Origin: Typha latifolia
Lineage: Eukaryota; Streptophyta; Magnoliopsida; Poales; Typhaceae
Direction: 5' to 3'
Assembly: GCA_019914945.1 (NCBI GenBank)
Contig: CM034100.1
Span: 633,209-697,208, forward strand
DNA: 64,000 nt
Numbering within the stretch: position 1 is the first letter of the stretch; each line of letters starts with the position of its first letter. The notes below the pieces were generated by a model. That model ran no database searches. It saw only the letters and a list, made by a program, of their open reading frames with translations, and was not told the DNA's origin. This document shows positions 62,901 to 64,000 of the stretch, piece after piece. Made by a program: the position numbers and the translations under genes.

Positions 62901-63577
62901 TCCCTCCACATACGATAAGCTATCACCAGCGACGTCGACCTCGAAACACCCTGACAACAATGGACAAAAACCTTACCACCCTGCTCCCTGACATCCTCAA
63001 AGTAATCAAACACATCATACAGTATGCTCGTGATGTCCTCCGTCGGGCTATCCTGCAACCAGAGGGTTTGATACACGAGATCGGATTTGAAGTACTCCGG
63101 GCACACAAATCCAACACAATTGAGGACATGGGTGATCCCATTCTCACGAAGAATGTCGCGGTTCCTCGCGACGGAGTCCCCACCGAGGTAGATATGTTCA
63201 GCGACCTTAGAGCACTCCTTGTCGAACTGAGACCGGAGTGAGGAAAGATTCGCCTTGAGCCCTTCGGCCCTTGCGCTAGGAGTGGGAGGGTGAGGCCACT
63301 CCCCGAGATCGTCAGAGCTAGCCTTTGGCCACTCTTCCAAGGTCCGGCGAACTATGGAGAGGGGCTGCAGAGGGGGAAGGGAAGACCTTGCCTTGGTGCT
63401 CGCGGATCTGGGAGTGAGAGGAGGAGCACGGCATCGCCTGGACCGGCCGTTAACGTTCGAGTTCTTCGCTTCGGGTTGGAAGTCCTCGGCGTGCTCCGGT
63501 GCCGATGTCCTGGAAGCAGACCACGAGGCGGACCTCCAGAAGGTTTTCCGGCCACCGGAATCCTCTTCACCAACCAT
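59949..63577 (-). CDS. MKP1: MAP kinase phosphatase 1 with an in-frame stop
   Basis: Three coding exons: 63577-61351, 61187-61156 (only 32 nt) and 60029-59949. Together they span 779 codons before the final stop, close to the 784 residues I recall for Arabidopsis MKP1. Residues 110-260 form the dual-specificity phosphatase domain, with HCCQGVSR at 206-213 (catalytic Cys207, Arg213) and general acid Asp176 in WLQDSPTE. A gelsolin-like region follows (AFIVRLLSSIYVWIGRNCD), then a long Ser/Pro-rich tract and a conserved C-terminal part (LYLWIGSEFKHTY, then VVEEHDTENLLELLN). MKP1 dephosphorylates MPK3/MPK6 and restrains stress and immune signalling. A TAA at 61759-61757 (codon 607) interrupts this frame, and reading continues unbroken after it. 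If real it yields a 606-residue protein with an intact catalytic domain. A 99-nt in-frame intron could also remove it. The start is the first ATG. Confidence 0.9.
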
Positions 63578-64000
63578 AGCCTTCAGTGTATTAGTTGATC
63601 AAATTTAAACCCTAGTTCCGATTACAGATCCCCTCATCAACCGAACCTGGAAACCAATCAAGTTGCGATCTTTAGGTATTGTTAAAGCGAAGTACTCGCA
63701 AAAATCACAAAAAAAAAAAACCAAAAAATTCGCAAAAAGATGCGTAAATAGTAGCTCCAAACCTGGATAGGATCAAATCTAACTTTTAGCAAGCAAAAGG
63801 AGTTCAATTCCCTTCGAGGATCACGACGAGCTATCTAGGAGCCTTCGCATCGAGTTAGGGAGAGAGAGTGGGAGGCGAGGGTTTTGAAGAAGATAAAGAG
63901 GTGATTTTAATTTATACCGCCGCGACGTGTGATTCGAGAACGCCGTAACGCCCAGTGTGTATGAACTCTCGTGCTTTGGAACGGATCCAAGCGGTTGAAT
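63578..64000. promoter_or_regulatory. 5' flank of MKP1
   Basis: Upstream and leader sequence of the minus-strand MKP1 gene: an A-rich stretch near 63709-63722 and a GA-rich stretch near 63859-63869. I see no clear TATA box. The true transcription start, and any 5'-UTR intron, cannot be fixed from sequence. Confidence 0.45.

Overview
The window is nuclear plant DNA, most likely from a monocot. Genes are split by many short AT-rich introns with GT..AG borders. Some first exons are GC-rich while introns and spacers are AT-rich, spacers carry many (TA)n, (GA)n and (CT)n microsatellites, and every recognisable protein belongs to a land-plant family. Species cannot be read from the sequence. The monocot call rests on base composition and is an inference. 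There are no operons, ribosome binding sites, CRISPR arrays or origins to annotate, and I saw no tRNA or rRNA gene.

Layout. 1-6.1 kb is a gene-free spacer with microsatellites and two LINE-type 3' tails, one bounded by an 11-bp target-site duplication. At 6.2-6.4 kb (-) lies a two-exon gene for a 52-residue membrane protein. At 8.4-9.7 kb (-) is a SOSEKI (DUF966) polarity gene, at 11.4-15.0 kb (-) a PHIP1-like RNA-binding protein, and at 15.6-22.3 kb (+) a complete 23-exon kinesin-5, head-to-head with PHIP1. At 26.6-27.6 kb (+) is an R2R3-MYB of the MYB48/MYB59 type. 27.6-37 kb has no gene I can support but holds a decayed LTR-retrotransposon relic (33.8-35.1 kb). At 37.0-38.0 kb (-) is a TIP1 aquaporin. 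A G-box-rich spacer follows, then a DUF1635 coiled-coil protein (40.8-42.3 kb, +) and a degenerate RING-H2 fragment (43.0-43.5 kb). PsbP-like PPL1 (43.8-46.3 kb, +), a DUF2828/vWA protein (46.7-48.5 kb, -) and an 11-exon UTR2-type nucleotide-sugar transporter (50.1-54.8 kb, +) come next. At 55.6-59.3 kb is a tandem array of three related units that I cannot assign to any known family. At 59.9-63.6 kb (-) is MAP-kinase phosphatase MKP1.

Most genes are independent housekeeping or developmental genes: cell division (kinesin-5, PHIP1), cell polarity (SOSEKI), photosynthesis (PPL1), vacuolar water transport (TIP1), ER/Golgi nucleotide-sugar supply (UTR2) and stress signalling (MKP1, MYB). From memory, their Arabidopsis counterparts cluster on two stretches of chromosome 3, so gene order looks anciently conserved.

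Most worth a second look are: the three-unit acidic gene family with a shared promoter module; an in-frame stop codon inside an otherwise intact MKP1; a 32-nt micro-exon in MKP1; a second MYB intron that is 153 nt long, stop-free and in frame; and the LTR relic. Exon boundaries were worked out by hand from splice consensus, reading phase and family similarity. In every multi-exon gene listed as a CDS the phases close exactly.
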